Below are positions 6,669-6,858 of a stretch of DNA of 6,858 bases, piece by piece (position 1 is the stretch's first letter; each line of letters starts with the position of its first letter). Both the position numbers and the translations under genes were made by a program. The notes beneath the pieces are model-generated. The model was not told the DNA's origin. It searched no databases and worked only from the letters and a program-made list of their open reading frames with translations. This DNA comes from JBPBPI01 sp050954885 (GTDB taxonomy: Bacteria > Pseudomonadota > Alphaproteobacteria > Caedimonadales > Caedimonadaceae). The stretch is from positions 1 to 6,858 of the forward strand of contig JBPBPI010000177.1 in assembly GCA_050954885.1 (NCBI GenBank). Direction: 5' to 3'.

Positions 6669-6693
6669 TTTTTTCAATTAGTTTACTTTTAAG

Positions 6694-6724
6694 AAGCCAT
6701 GTTGACATCAACATGGCTTTTTTT
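6694..6724 (+). terminator. Intrinsic terminator after the lipoprotein gene
   Basis: AAGCCATGTTGA and TCAACATGGCTT are perfect complements separated by CA (6694-6719), and a run of seven T residues spans 6718-6724. The innermost pairs would open to make a loop of normal size. It lies about 25 bases after the stop codon and is a strong Rho-independent terminator. Confidence 0.93.
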
Positions 6725-6762
6725 ATGTATACATCTTAAAATTTGTTCTTATTTATTTTTTC

Positions 6763-6858
6763 TAACCCGAGTTATGTTTAAGAGGCGTGTAAAAAAGTTT
6801 AAAGTATTGAAAACATTGGAGTATCATTTTGGGTATTAAATCTCAAAAAGGATACCCC
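6763..6858 (+). mobile_element. Left end of a second copy of the same IS type (continues beyond window)
   Basis: Bases 6763-6779 (TAACCCGAGTTATGTTT) match the inverted repeat at 77-93 at 15 of 17 positions. The repeat points rightwards, so the element lies to the right. Read backwards, the following sequence does not encode the transposase tail seen at 1-78, so this is more likely the upstream (5') end, placing both copies in the same orientation. No transposase start is reached by 6858. A 6-bp inverted repeat GGGTAT/ATACCC (6831-6836 and 6852-6857) may form a hairpin in the leader; its role is unknown. Confidence 0.6.

Noticed and set aside
6402..6677. Open frame on the minus strand encoding a Cys/Trp-rich 91-residue protein
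   Set aside because: It is the antisense of the Val/Pro/Thr-rich lipoprotein gene. Its Cys and Trp content follows from complementing those repeat codons. It has no credible ribosome site and crosses the stem of no separate gene.

Overview
The window looks like accessory-scarred chromosome of an AT-rich, probably host-associated alphaproteobacterium. A Holosporales-like or Rickettsiales-like endosymbiont is my best guess. The reasons are the low GC, the alphaproteobacterial-type SecA divergent from a periplasmic parvulin, and the many decaying insertion sequences. The lineage is inferred from protein character and layout; no search was run.

Layout. Bases 1-93 are the 3' end of an insertion sequence (IS): a transposase tail plus a terminal inverted repeat. 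Its partner-type repeat reappears at 6763-6779, where another copy of the same IS type begins and runs off the window. Bases about 113-1560 are an IS graveyard. First comes a C-terminal scrap of an IS630-type transposase (113-256). Next is a nearly full-length IS630-type transposase broken by a lost start codon, frameshifts and stops (346-about 1140). This is fused directly to the C-terminal half of an IS481-type transposase (about 1145-1559), whose catalytic motif has been overwritten by five perfect copies of an 8-bp repeat. No intact gene is present in 79-1596.

Bases 1597-1971 (minus) encode a small exported protein of unknown function. An extremely AT-rich spacer (13% GC over 1981-2100) separates it from secA (2128-5118, minus). 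secA encodes the ATPase motor of the Sec translocon; it has an unusually long lysine-rich C-terminal linker and an inserted segment in the helical scaffold region. A 185-bp intergenic region separates secA from a divergent gene for a periplasmic parvulin-type peptidyl-prolyl isomerase/chaperone (5304-6233), which ends in a strong intrinsic terminator. A small lipoprotein with three 11-residue Val/Pro/Thr repeats follows (6360-6668), with its own strong terminator.

Functionally the intact genes share an envelope-export theme. SecA drives preproteins across the inner membrane, and the parvulin helps fold them in the periplasm. The lipoprotein and the 124-residue protein both carry export signals and would be clients of this pathway. 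I see no complete new defence or mobile system here. The most unusual items are the stacked IS wreckage, the 8-bp expansion inside a DDE motif, the SecA tail, and the repeat lipoprotein.
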